Source: Trema orientale (taxonomy: Eukaryota > Streptophyta > Magnoliopsida > Rosales > Cannabaceae). From it: 64,000 bases of DNA. Position 1 is the stretch's first letter; each line of letters opens with the position of its first letter. Made by a program: the position numbers and the translations under genes. Below, piece by piece: positions 22,030 to 33,916 of this stretch. The notes beneath the pieces are model-generated. The model was not told the origin of the DNA. It searched no databases and saw only the letters and a program-made list of their open reading frames with translations. The DNA lies in assembly GCA_002914845.1 (NCBI GenBank), contig JXTC01000076.1:526064-590063 (forward strand), written 5' to 3'.

Positions 22030-25000
22030 GTGAACGGCGAGTCTGCGAAGCAGATTCTGCTGATACCTCATCAACACAATCACATCTAGCCATCCTACTC
22101 CTTTTACCAAGCTCCACTTCCATTTGAACATCCTACAGTATTTTACATTTGACCCCAACATTAGGATGCCTAGGCTCAAGTCCAAATTTACAGTGCGACG
22201 GAGACAACGTCGGCGAGCATATCCCAGATAAGACTGGTTTAGAAAACGAGCATGTTTAGGGCTTAAGGCTAAACCCTTTTTCAATGGGCTCTTAATTTTC
22301 ATGACTCGTCGTTGACCCTTATTATTTTTACTCTCCTTAATTCTATGACGCCTTATTTTCTTATCTGCTGACTATGCTCGAAAAATAAGTCCCAAAGTTG
22401 CATCATCTTCAGGATCAGTATCTGCCACATTTACATCTGAATACTTTCCCAACACACTCACCATTTTGCCTTTCTCCAAAACCTTCCTTCTATCACAATC
22501 ATCATCAACTTCTACAGCTTCGTCTTCCACCGAATCATCCAAAACAAAAATAATATCAGTACCTCAGCCAACTTTCTCCCTATTCTAGTCTGAAAGGAAT
22601 TTCGCACTACTCTTGACAAGAACAAGAAATAAAGTCCTCTCCTTATTGTACTCTAAATCCTTCTGGATAGCCAGTTCTTCCACCGTAGAAACACCATATA
22701 ACGCCATTTCTTCCTCAATTTCTCTCATCTCCCTAATATGTGGTAATTGATCCTCTTCAATGCCAAACGAGCTAGAAAAAATCTTTTTGCCTGCCCTAGC
22801 CCGAGCATTAAAATATTCCTTCGATGGCTTCGAGTATTGTTTAGGTGAAGACTCCATTTGTTTAAAGCGAGAACCCTTGTTAGACCCCTTAATCCACATT
22901 CCATAATGAAACTTAATACCTTTTTCCAAAATTATTGCCTTCCTCATCCCGCTTAGCACAATCATGGACTCAGTTCCTATAACTCAACAGAAAAAACTAA
23001 AGTCTAGAAAGTACTCATACCGTAACAATAAAGAAACCTCCACAGGCCCATCATCCATGAAATAGCGGATACCTCACTTTAGAGAAGTGGTAACATCAAT
23101 AAGAACTCAAACACGTATACTGCCTCTGATCACTTCAACATCCTCAACCGACCCAATCTGAGCACCCTAATAGCAAGCACACTTCTCGTGCATACAAGCT
23201 ACGGGAACATTGTGAATTTACACCTAGAAAGCCACCATACTGAAACCGATCTTTGATAAATCCCTAAGACCTCTCGATTTGACAAGATAGATTAATCGAT
23301 TATTAAACAACCATGGATCACCCGCTAACACTCGTTGGCGACCAGTGGCTTTTCTAAACAAAAATATGAATAGATTAGGACAACTCATAGGTCCAACATA
23401 GAATGAGTTAGGGATTCTCCAAACCTTCTACAAAGCCCGACATAAACCATCACCATTTGTAACGCCCCCTAGTTTAACCATATTGTCATATACAGCTAAA
23501 CTAGGAAGTGTTATTCTTTCTTAAACCATATCTTTAGTTTTGATAAAAAGGTAGGTAATTTTGAACTTTCTAAAACCTTTAAATAAAAGTAACTGCATGG
23601 CATTACTTGTTCAAAGTGTCTTTACAAATGTACAATCAAAAGAGGTTTTCACCAGTCTATTTTGCCATCAGCAGTAGTATTTACATTACACTAAAATATC
23701 ACAAATGACATCTTCCACGTAGTTCTTGTGATGCAGTTGTAAGTCTTTACTTACCTGTTGTCCTGAATACAAATTGATAGTGGAAAGGGTCAATATCCCC
23801 TAGAGATTGGTGTGCCAATCACCTGTCATGAAATTCTTTTATTCTAGATGCACTTTTTTTCTAAAATGAATGAATTAAGATACTTGGACAAGACCGAAAA
23901 TAGAACTTTTACCAATTTAGGAAACTTAATCTTAAAATGACTCAGAAGTGTATAAATCACTTAATGTGCTTGATAGTCAATAACTAGCATTGAAAAACTA
24001 TTCAAAAGTGTTAAAATATGAACACTAGTTCATTAGCACAAAAATGACCCGAAATGACACATAATCTTGTAAAACTAGTCCAATTGCCTCTAAATGGTGC
24101 CATTTCCTTTTAAAAATATTTGGACAGCACCTCCCCTAATTCTAGGACATTCCCACATGATTAAAATTATGTTTTTAAACCTGCAATAATAATTAATAAT
24201 CCAACTCCCACATATACATATTAAAGAGGATCACTTAGAATAATCTAAATGCACTTGAACTCTTTTTCGGTTTAAACAAGTTTAAAACCACTTTTGTGCA
24301 CTGGTCTATGGCTATAAACAGCAACTATATTAATTGAATAAATAATAGAATCCATGACATATCCATTACAAGTTGAGGAAATTAGATTACAAGTATAGAA
24401 AGCTTAATATATCCATGGAAACACTTGAATTCACAATTAGCAAATTTGGGACTCTAGGTGTAACTTGAATTCCCCACTTAAATTCTATATTCCAGCAATA
24501 TAAAAGAGTTCGTAGGACCATTATTCATCAAATAATAGCTTTGGTTTAAGAGTTGAAGTAAAAGAAATTAACTATAAGTTCAAAATCCTACATAGTGCTC
24601 ACCTTGACTAGTTTGAGCTTTTTTCTGAAGTTCTTGCCTTCTATCTCCACCAAACTGATTCCCAAGGCTTAGAATCTGATTTTAGGACTCAAGAGAAATA
24701 GAGAAACCATTATTTAAGTGGGAATAAGTAGAAAATTGAAATTAAAGGACAAGACTTAGAAAGAAAAACCAGTAGAATTACCTTGACTAGTTTTGTTCTA
24801 TCTTGCGTTTTAGAGCTCCAACTTGAGTTCTACCACTTGGAAACTCTTGGAGATGGTTAAGAGAAGTTGAGAGAAGTGTAAAAAGGTATTGGAGAGGCTC
24901 AGGTCGTGGCTGGAGATAAAGGGAAAAGAAATTACCAGATTTGGTCTAAAAGTGATACTTAATGACTAAGAAATGGCAATACTTAAATTCTTAGGGGTAT

Positions 25001-25931
25001 TTTGGGTATTTTGCTCCTTACTTTCCATGTGTCAAGATCTAAAACATCCTTAACATGCTTACCACGTTGCTGGTCAGTCCCATACACCCAAGTGTAGCCA
25101 AAGTTAGTGAAACCTATCTTAGGAAGTGAAAACTAGTCATACTTTGACTTATGATCCTATATAGCCAATCTTATTGTAATATGGTGAAACCTAGCCCCAT
25201 AACCAATCATTAAACATAAAAATAAGTCAATTAGACTCCAATTAATAATGCAAACATAGTATTAGCACTTAATAACTAATGTGCATAAAATGACATTACG
25301 CGATTAAGCTGAATCTAAGCTAGCTTAGTGCAATAAAACACAAATCAGTGTCGTGAATGCCACCTCGCGCTTACCTGGAGTCGACAAATAAAATTCTAAA
25401 AATGAGTCCTAGACATTAAATTAAAGCTATTTGACGTGTTAAATACACAGTGAATTTGGCTCCGAAAAGCATAAAAATTGCATTTTACTTATGAACAAAC
25501 TTGATTTTGATGCATGAGCACATAGTATTACTTTTATAAGTATATTCTTTGTTCATTTAGCACACCGAGCTTTCTCTCTGAGGGTATTGAACCTTGACAC
25601 TACATCGGGACACTTTGACAATCATTAGTATAATAGCATGTATGTAAAAATGCATAACATAAGGAATGAACATGTTACTATGAAATGAATATTAATGACT
25701 TCTAGATGCCTAATATGCAATTGGAACATGTTTATTATTGGCTTAGTATGCATGTGAGAATCTTGGACACCACACCATTAGCCAACCTATTCCTGAAAAT
25801 CTTCCCCACGAGACAAAGCTCCATCTGATCCTTCCTTCTGCAAAAACATCACTATCTATATGTATGGGATGGCCATCATCCTCATCCAAATTTAACTCCA
25901 CACAGAGATTAGAAATCTACTCAAGATCCAT
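22030..25931 (-). pseudogene. LINE ORF1 (DUF4283-like) remnant split by a solo LTR
   Basis: ATG at 25931-25929 starts MDLE and hits a stop at codon 5. The frame then continues VELNLDEDDGHPIHI before the solo LTR. On the other side (23.45-22.58 kb) come LAGDPWLFNNRLIYLV and KFHYGMWIKGSNKGSR, the usual DUF4283 and post-knuckle patterns. Stops and frame breaks are present throughout. Confidence 0.75.
23458..25774. mobile_element. Solo LTR of about 2.3 kb with 5-bp target duplication
   Basis: Begins TGTAACGCCCCCTAG and ends GGACACCACA, flanked by CCATT at 23453-23457 and 25775-25779. Removing it rejoins the LINE ORF1 text. It has no coding content and no internal primer site, so it looks like a solo LTR left by recombination. 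The TGTAAC start and the length suggest a Gypsy-type element. Confidence 0.8.
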
Positions 25932-26089
25932 AATGACTAAATGAACAAACCAGAAAAAACACGTCCGGTACCAATCCGAACCACTCACGTTTGCCGAAGA
26001 AATGACTTAGATCTCCGTTAAAGGTGATACTAGGGTTCCACAGTTACACATTTTCTCTAGAGAGAAAAAAGGTAAAAAGAGAAGACTCG

Positions 26090-27780
26090 TAAAATATATA
26101 GCTCAAATTGCAATATTGAAAAATTCGTTCTTTCCTTTTATTTGGCTCAAAGTTACACCAAATAAAAAATAAAAATGAGAGGTTTTCACTAAAATCCCAA
26201 AAGGATCTATTCCTTACTCAAGTTTCTAAAGAAGATCAAGCAGTATTTTAGTAAATTATTAAAGAAATTCTTTAAAATTCAAAAGGGATTTACTTGTCTA
26301 TGTATTTTTCCATTCAATATTTTAATCAATCATAGTATGAAAAATTTAACCATGAAAAAATAAGGGTTAAATATAAATTTTCTAAATTTTTTTATGCGAT
26401 AAATGTAGTTCGAGGAACTGAATTTAATATAAGCTATCATTAATATTAAATTAAACATAACATTTATAACATTTATATATATATATATAAACGTATTATT
26501 TAATACATGTATATATTATGATCATTTATAGCATGTAAAAATAATAATAAGAGTTAAATTAGAAATTTTCTAAAAATTTTAAAAATAGAATAATAATCAA
26601 AGAAGCTATCACATTTATATATATATATATAGATGTTCTATCTTAAGTTTTAATTATCTTTTAAAAAATATATTAATATTTTTTTAAGATGAAAAAAAAT
26701 AGTTTTGACGATGAAAGTGAGTTAAAAAAAAAATATGTGGTTAAGACTTTTTCTTTGATAGTTAATATAATTAAAACTTTATACAAATATAACCAACCTA
26801 AGGTCTCTACTTTTGTTCTATATAAAACCTAGTTAAGTTTGAGTAACTTTACGCCCAACTATTAAAAAAGAAAATAAAATAAAAAATTTTACGCCTATTC
26901 TTATAAAAAATAAAAGTGTTCTCATTTTTCTATTAGAAAAATTCTATTTTAAGTTTTGATTGTTTCATGAAAAAAATATTTTAGCGACTAATATATAACT
27001 TAAACTAAAGTATAATATAAACTTCATCAAATTATATCAAATAATATCAAAGCAAGCACAAACTTTCTTTTTTTTTTCTCCTTTCTTTTATTGAGAATAT
27101 ATAAGTAATAATGTTTTTAATGTTTATTAGAATCATGATCTCGTAGAATTTATGAAAAAAATTAGCTAAAAGCATAATCTCTAATTTTATAAACTATCAA
27201 TTAAAAAAAAAGCGTACAAACTGTTAAACAAAACTACTAATGTATGTAGATGGTAGGTGCACATTTTAAATTCATGATATATTTATTTTTTTTAGTATAA
27301 ATCCGAGGATATTCAATAAATTATTGTTGGATGAATAATAATCAATTTATTTTGATAAGATGAAAGTGGCACTACTATTTGTTCAATGAACTAAATTTAG
27401 TATAAATTTATTATTAATATTAAATTAAATATAATATTATATAATGTATATATTAAATTAAATATAATATTATATAATGCACGTATATATTACGACCAAT
27501 TATAGCATGGAAAATCAATCATAGTATGAAAAAATAAGAGTTAAATTAGAAATTTTCTAAAAATTTTAATAATATAATACTAATTAGAAAAACTATCATA
27601 TTTTTTCATTTTCCCACTTTCTCTCTGCTTCAGGCTTAATATATAAGGCTTTGTACAAAAATGCCTCACTTTTTAATATGACGTTAAATAGATATCCCAT
27701 TTTTATTTTATGAACAAAAATATCCTTTTCTATTGTCTACAAATTTTTTAATGCCAAATATACCCTTAGAATGGCAAGTG
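26090..27780. other. AT-rich spacer with dispersed direct repeats
   Basis: No gene seen. Segments of about 100 bp recur: GAGTTAAATTAGAAATTTTC with flanking text near 26548 and 27538, and AATATTAAATTAAA(C/T)ATAA near 26440 and 27415. These could be parts of an old AT-rich element duplicated locally. Confidence 0.5.
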
Positions 27781-28210
27781 GGTGAAGCTCGCCATTAAAG
27801 CTGGTCGTCAGAACTCACTCTGTGACCTGATTCACCGTGTTCTTGACCGAGTTCTTGAGATTCTCCTCTAGCTGCCTCAAATCTATGGCTTCACAGAGTG
27901 CGATCAGAAAAGTCGATCACATTAGCTTCAGAATCTCCACTGCCTTACACTACCTCGACTGCCTTCCTCGACGGGATCAAGCCCAAGGAGTTTACATCTT
28001 GATTGTGTTGTTCCACACTCTGGACGTGCTTCGTCACTAGATTCGCCAAAAATTGGAGCTCCGAGCAATAGAAAGTCATGGCGATTTCGGATCCTTTGAA
28101 TCCATAATCCAAGCTAAGGTTTCAGCCGCTGGAGAGGTTCAAAGGTTAAGCCATTGTTGTAGAATCATTGACGATCTTGGAGAATTGAGCAAAGATGAGG
28201 TTTCCTATTG
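27780..28210 (+). pseudogene. Unidentified coding-like stretch, frames broken
   Basis: Codon use and base composition stand out from the AT-rich surroundings. Readable pieces in successive frames are [20 protein letters not shown], then [20 protein letters not shown] (27837-28040), then [18 protein letters not shown] to about 28195. I do not recognise the family. It looks like one helical protein with two frameshifts or missing introns. A GT follows the final GAG, so the end could be an exon border. Confidence 0.45.
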
Positions 28211-28429
28211 ATTATGTAGTTTATTTTGTAATTTTATCGTTTTGTTCCTTCAATTCATTTTTTTTTTTTTTTTGCGGTTAATTTGAATATTGATTCGAAA
28301 ATAAAGAACTTTTTAGAGATATATGGAAACGCTCTTATGGTTTGATGCGCGAAGCTTGTTTCGAAGCTATGACTATGGCTATATTCATGTCAGAGCATTA
28401 TCATCTCTTTTTTTCTTTTATATAATATA

Positions 28430-28860
28430 TAATTTTACACTAGTAAATGAAATATATACTATGGTAAATGAAAAATATATACCGGTAAATGAAATATATA
28501 CTATAGTAAATAAAAAATATATACTGGTAAATTAATTATATACTATGGTAAATTAATTATATACACCGATAAATGAATTATACACTATGGTAAATGAAAA
28601 TTTTACACCAGTAAATGAATTATATACTACGGTAAATAGAAAATATACATTGATAAATGAATTATATACTATAGTAAATTAATTATCTACACCGGAAAAA
28701 TTTACATTGGTAAATGATATATTCACATCGGTAAATGAATTATATATGTTGGTAAATTAATTATATACACCGGTAAATAAAAATTTACACTAGTAACTGA
28801 ATTATATACTATGGTAAATGAATTATATTTGTTGATAAATTAATTATGTAAATGAATATG
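28430..28860. repeat. Minisatellite with TAAATGAATTATATAC-type unit
   Basis: About 20 imperfect tandem copies of an 18-24 bp unit, core GGTAAATGAATTATATACTA, with variants at the GG and ATG positions. Dense short matches make frames appear open. No coding function is implied. Confidence 0.85.
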
Positions 28861-29131
28861 TTAAATTAACTTACATAGGGGTATAATGTTAAAGTATAAT
28901 AATTAAAACTTAAAAAGGGATATTTTTGTTAATAAAAGAAAAATGGGATATTTATTAACATATAACTTTAAAAATTGGCATGTGGTGTAGTTTCCTCTAA
29001 TATATATATATATATATATATAGATTTCGGCACCTTGATTCTTTTATCATGTTTAACTTTCAAAAGCATAACATCACGTGATAGCCACAAGTGGTCATTA
29101 ATCTCATTGTTGGCCTCCAAATTATACCACC

Positions 29132-30749
29132 AAAGTGGTATTTAGTTTGATGGAATGAAATAGAATTAGAATAGGAATAGGAATACAATGGAATTAGAAT
29201 TGGAATGGAATAACTAACTGAATCCAATTCCTATGTTTGGTTTAGCATTGAAATTAATGTCAAAATTATAATTACTATGTTTGGTTAGTAATGGGAATGG
29301 AATGGAATAAATATTATTTTTACAAAAATATCCCAAGCTTTTAATATTGAATTTTTGTTTTATAATATATTAAGAAATTAATTAAAAGTCTATTATTTTA
29401 TATAAATAATGGTAATTATTATATTCGAATAAAAATATTAATTACCAAACTGGAAAAAGTGATCTTTTTTTGAGATATTATCATTTTTATACCCTGTATT
29501 TTAACACTTTATTCAAATTATACCATGTATTTTAGTTATTATCAACATTGACCTTTAGATTTGAAATTTGTTACAAATTTATATTCTGATACAAATTTAG
29601 AGCAGTTAATTTACTAAAATGTCGTTTAAAAAATTAAAAATAAACTGTATAAAAACATATTTGAGAAAAAATTTATTAAATTATCTTGGTAAATTAAATG
29701 CTCTAAATTGGTGTCAAGATATAAATTTGTAACATATTTTAAATTTAAAGGTCAATATTAAAAACACAAGATATAAATTAAACAAAGTATCAAAATACAA
29801 GGTGTAAAAATAATACTATCCCCCTTTTTTTTTCACCAAATTCATGTTGATTATTATTTTAGTGAATTTAAATAAATTCCATATATAATATAGTAGCATC
29901 AACAATATTCGTCAAAGAATACTTTCTATATTTTAGGCCCATTTCGTGATTTAATCCAATAAAATTGAGTTGCGAATTTGATTATTGAGACCGAAATATA
30001 AGATCTGTAAAAAATATACATATTTATACATCATCTTTTCAAGTCTTATAAAAATATTACAATAAAATTGGATTTGATATTTAGATATTTTTGAAGGATA
30101 ATTTTGGTAATAAAATATTTTATTTAATTTTACATTGGTATAGAATAGGTATTTCATTGATATTCTTAACTATTCACCCAATTTGATGGAATAGCTATTC
30201 CATTAGGCATTGCTTGGTAGATGGGACTAGGATTGAGATTATTTATCTCATACCTATATTTGATGCTAATTTGGGATTGAGATAAATAATTCACAACTTC
30301 AAAATAGTCCCATGTGAGTGAGATAATTTATTCCATTCAAAAATGTAGAATTAATAATCTCACACTCAAAAGTGGTAGGACCTACATCTATTCTAAATTT
30401 TAAAACTAGTGGGTCCCACATTATGAATAATTTTTACATTTTTTATGATTTAAACTAATCTAAAATAAATCTATTGCACATTCCAATGAAAAATGGATCT
30501 CACATTATAATAATAATCCTAATCTAATCCAATACTACATTAAATATAGAATATTATTAAGTTTATCCAATCCAATCCATCACAATCCAATCCGATGCTA
30601 TGAGCCAATCCTCATCCCACGTACTAAACGCACCCTAGGAATAATTATTCTAATGTTTTTTTGTCCAACTAAACAAAAGAAAAAAATTCTATTGGAATTG
30701 TCATTCTATTCCAATTGTCATTCCATAAAACCAAACATTACCTAATCTT
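29132..30749. mobile_element. Large foldback element with TTTGGT-type ends
   Basis: Left end TAGTTTGATGGAATGAAATA and right end ATTCCATAAAACCAAACATT are imperfect inverse repeats rich in GGAAT motifs. About 1.6 kb lies between them with no coding frame, and includes the smaller foldback at 30205-30637. The type fits non-autonomous DNA elements common in plant spacers. Confidence 0.55.
30205..30637. mobile_element. Foldback MITE nested in the larger one
   Basis: Left end AGGCATTGCTTGGTAGATGG and right end CATCCCACGTACTAAACGCACCCT are inverse repeats. Inner arms (GGATTGAGAT... against ...CAATCCAATCC) continue the pairing. No coding. Confidence 0.6.
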
Positions 30750-31018
30750 AGTTTGGCGCATGAACTTTAGATTTGCCTATCTTGGGCTTGGCACTTATCA
30801 AATAAAGTCTGTTTTTTGCACTTATAATTAAAGTGTCTTTTTTGTTTTTTTTTTTCCCCGAATAAAAGAAATTTTATTCCAATTAATAACTATCCAATAT
30901 AAAAATCGAATTACAAAGATATGATAATACTAAATAATCGACTAAACTATTGATTCTTACTAATGAACAGTAATGAAAAATAGTACACGTAATATAAATA
31001 ACATGACACAACTCCATA

Positions 31019-31255
31019 ACGAGCATAGCTAGAGCTCCACCAAGACAAATATTTTCGCTCTTTTAAAATGCCCTCCACTATCATCTAAGTTGGCTTGTCC
31101 CATTAATAATAAGGAATCTTCCACCAATATCAGTCGAATGAAGTATAACTAGAGCTCCACCAGATGTACATATTTTGCTCTTTTAAAATATCTTTCAGCA
31201 TCACTTCGATTGGGTTGTCTGATTAATGTAAAAATGAATCTTCTACAAATATCGG
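31019..31255. repeat. Tandem duplication of about 120 bp
   Basis: AGCTAGAGCTCCACCA with following CTCTTTTAAAAT and TTGTC(C/T)(C/G)ATTAAT recurs near 31026 and 31147. Origin unknown. It lies just beside a short LINE-tail-like segment (30845-30900). Confidence 0.6.
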
Positions 31256-31523
31256 TCTTCTATTATAAAAGTTATTCTAAATTCAGATCATATCTAAACT
31301 ATCAATTCCATAAGAAAATAATAGAAAGACACAGAAAAATAAATTTAATCCAAACAGATCTAGATCAGGTAGTAAGAAATCTTTATAGATCTAAATCTAA
31401 AAGAACAAATACCTTCACACATATGGAAGAATTATTTAAACAAATTTCTTCAAAAAAAAATGGGGAAAAAAAATCCTACTGGAAAAAGAGATAAGATCTC
31501 CTCTCCGTCTCCTATTTAAGTGT

Positions 31524-32116
31524 TTAAGGCCTTGTTTGGTGACCCGGAGTAAGGGTTGAAAGTGGATTCTTCTGTCCAGTCCCATGTTAGGCCCAAGGGG
31601 GATTGGACAAAGGAGTCTGACCCTACTTTTTAGTCCCTATCCTATGGGACTAAATTATCCCAACTAGAAATTAGGTTAATTTAGTCTCAATCCCAACAAC
31701 ACACATTTTTGTTTTTTTTTTCTTTAATAATTTTTTTAATTAATATAAATATTAATTAAATTCCAACTTTTATTTTTTTTAACTAAAAAATATATTTTTT
31801 CTCAAAAAAAATTGAAAAATATATTTTATTTCTATATACCTATTTTTCTTAAATAAATTAAAATCATATTATTTTATATAATTATCATTTAATTTATCTT
31901 TTTTATTTTTGAAATATTTATTTATTTATTTATAAATAAAACATAATTATAACTATATTAAAAAAAATTTATATTTACTTTGTGTTAGTTCTATGTTGCA
32001 TTAAACACAGTATAGTACTAAATAATAGTATCCAATCTAATTCAATCTCAAATCCAATCCAATTCCATTTAATAGTCTAATCCAATCCAATTCAATTCTG
32101 TGTGCCGAACGAGCCG
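31524..32116. mobile_element. Third foldback MITE
   Basis: Left end AAGGCCTTGTTTGGTGACCC and right end TGTGCCGAACGAGCCG are inverse repeats. TTA-like trinucleotides sit outside each end. The arms carry CCCAAGGGGGATTGGA and repeated AATCCAATCCAATT. The middle is AT-rich and non-coding. Confidence 0.55.
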
Positions 32117-33916
32117 TTATTATACAACCTATAATCATTTTGTTTTGAAAAAAAATCATTATTTAAGAGAAAAAAAAAAAATACTCAGACATACTCACAG
32201 GCAAAGGCTTCAACCCAGAACCACCACCATCGTCATAATAAACTCAAACTCACGTTCCTTTCAGATTTTGTCCAAAGAAGAAGATGAACCAGATATAATA
32301 GTAAAGGGCATTAGATTTACCTATGGTGATCCTTCCCTTCCCTCTAGAATCTAGATACACATTTTCACTGGCCACCAAGCATGGTTAACAGAATCCTCCT
32401 TAAGGTTATAATCTTGTGTGACCAAGCGCACAGATCCACCCATTTTTCAGGGATACAAACCCACCCCTACTTCTAAGATCAGATCTCAGCTGTTTAGTAT
32501 AGGTGTATACGTGCATCCGTTTTCAGGATTTGTATATTTGCCACTACCAAATTTTTTAAAAAAGGTATGAGATACTCATGTGAGAGTTTTTAATGTATTT
32601 GGGCAATTTTCCTTTTTTGTAATAATTAAATAGATAAATTGGCTCTTTTATTATTTTAGAAAAAAAAATGTTATAATTCTCAATTTAAGTGGCATAATCT
32701 TTCTTTACTATACTGAAAAACTAAATTGTGCAAATGCTATTTAGTACCTTAGTAAATACAACTTAAAAAAATTGATTAATATCATTTAAAAACAAAATTG
32801 AGTCATCTTACATAAATTTACAAGAAAAACTAGTTTAAATATGGAAAAATCACCATTGCACTATAATTATATTTGAATTCATTGTGAAGTCCACCTGTAC
32901 GATGAGTCCAGAGACGATAATTTTTTTTTTCTAAAACTAAATCATAACCAGAAGGTGATTACTAACTTCTGTGCATAGGCAAATTCACTTCATTCCGTCA
33001 AAAATGGTTTTCTGAAATCTGCGTTTTTTGTTTAAGAAATTATTTAACTTACAATACGCAAACTAGCCTCATTTGAACCCTCTTCCAGACCCTCTCAGAA
33101 ATCTTAGGTCAATTGAGGTAGTTCAAAAATCTATGTTACTAGAGTTTAAAGGACAAATTTTTTTGTCAAATACACACTTTATTGTCATTTGAAGCTAAAC
33201 ATATGATGATGGATAACCCATAAATTTTAAAAATCAATTAAATATCCTCCAAAAATTCTCGATAATTATGAAATTCGCCTAAATCATACCAGAATCAATT
33301 CTTTAAGGACAAATTATCAGAATCAATTCTTTAAGGACAAATTATCTTAGAACATGTTGAAATTTAATAAGCAAAGTAAAATACCCATGAGATTTAAACA
33401 TATCAATTAATGCTTATCCCGGTTCCGAGTTATCAAAATTGGGTTACAAGGCAGTGTAGATGCTTGAGTTGTTCGTTGTGGTTCTCAACAAAGCTTTACC
33501 ACTTACGATGTTTCTAAAACATTTTTCTCCTCATATTGAAGCATTTTCGGTTGAGATAGTGAGAGGGAAAGAGAAAAAGAGGAGAAAACTGAAGAGAGGG
33601 ATAGAGGAAAGCAGTTTCAGCTTTCATTGTAACCAAATAACAAAAATGTAGAAAACTGAAATCCATTCCAGGAATAACGAAAGTAGGAAACCACCACAAT
33701 CAAAGCTTTACTTATCAGAAAATAATCACTATGAAAAATAAGACATCATCAGTGCTTTAGAGACTTCGATTTATAATGTGATTCAAATTCAAAATCCTAT
33801 CCGGTACAAACCTCCGTCTCAATTAATTCAAAAAGTTAATCCAAACTCCAAAAAGTTGGCCGAGGTACTCAACTACTTTCTCAGTTTGTAAGTTGATAAG
33901 TCCCTGCTCAATCGAT
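32117..33916. other. Spacer and VPS52 3' flank
   Basis: No gene recognised. A short frame near 32280-32354 (DEPDIIVKGIRFTYGDP) is slightly protein-like but has no context. A 29-bp tandem duplication (CAGAATCAATTCTTTAAGG) lies at about 33290-33347. The VPS52 3' UTR presumably lies in 33.6-33.9 kb; I could not place a poly(A) site. Confidence 0.4.

Larger units (their letters stand above)
17290..26080 (-). mobile_element. Near full-length L1-type LINE, decayed and interrupted
   Basis: On the minus strand the order is ORF1 (DUF4283-like), then endonuclease, reverse transcriptase, zf-RVT and RNase H, ending in a poly-A (poly-T at about 17290-17310). That is the layout of plant L1 LINEs with RNase H. 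About 8.8 kb is spanned, of which roughly 2.9 kb is later insertions (20640-21290 and 23458-25774). Every domain is broken by stops or frameshifts, so this copy is inactive. I found no exact target duplication. The 5' limit (about 26.08 kb) is estimated from the upstream leader. Confidence 0.88.

Noticed and set aside
23458..25774. Possible full LTR element with two LTRs
   Set aside because: I saw no internal direct repeat of the TGTAACGCCC start and no primer site or coding, so a solo LTR fits better.
28440..28860. CRISPR-like array
   Set aside because: Units are contiguous imperfect tandem copies without unique spacers, in a plant genome.
32280..32354. Similarity of DIIVKGIRFTYGDP to the start of plant ABCI-type ABC proteins
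   Set aside because: Only about 20 residues, no Walker motifs follow, and the frame ends at once.
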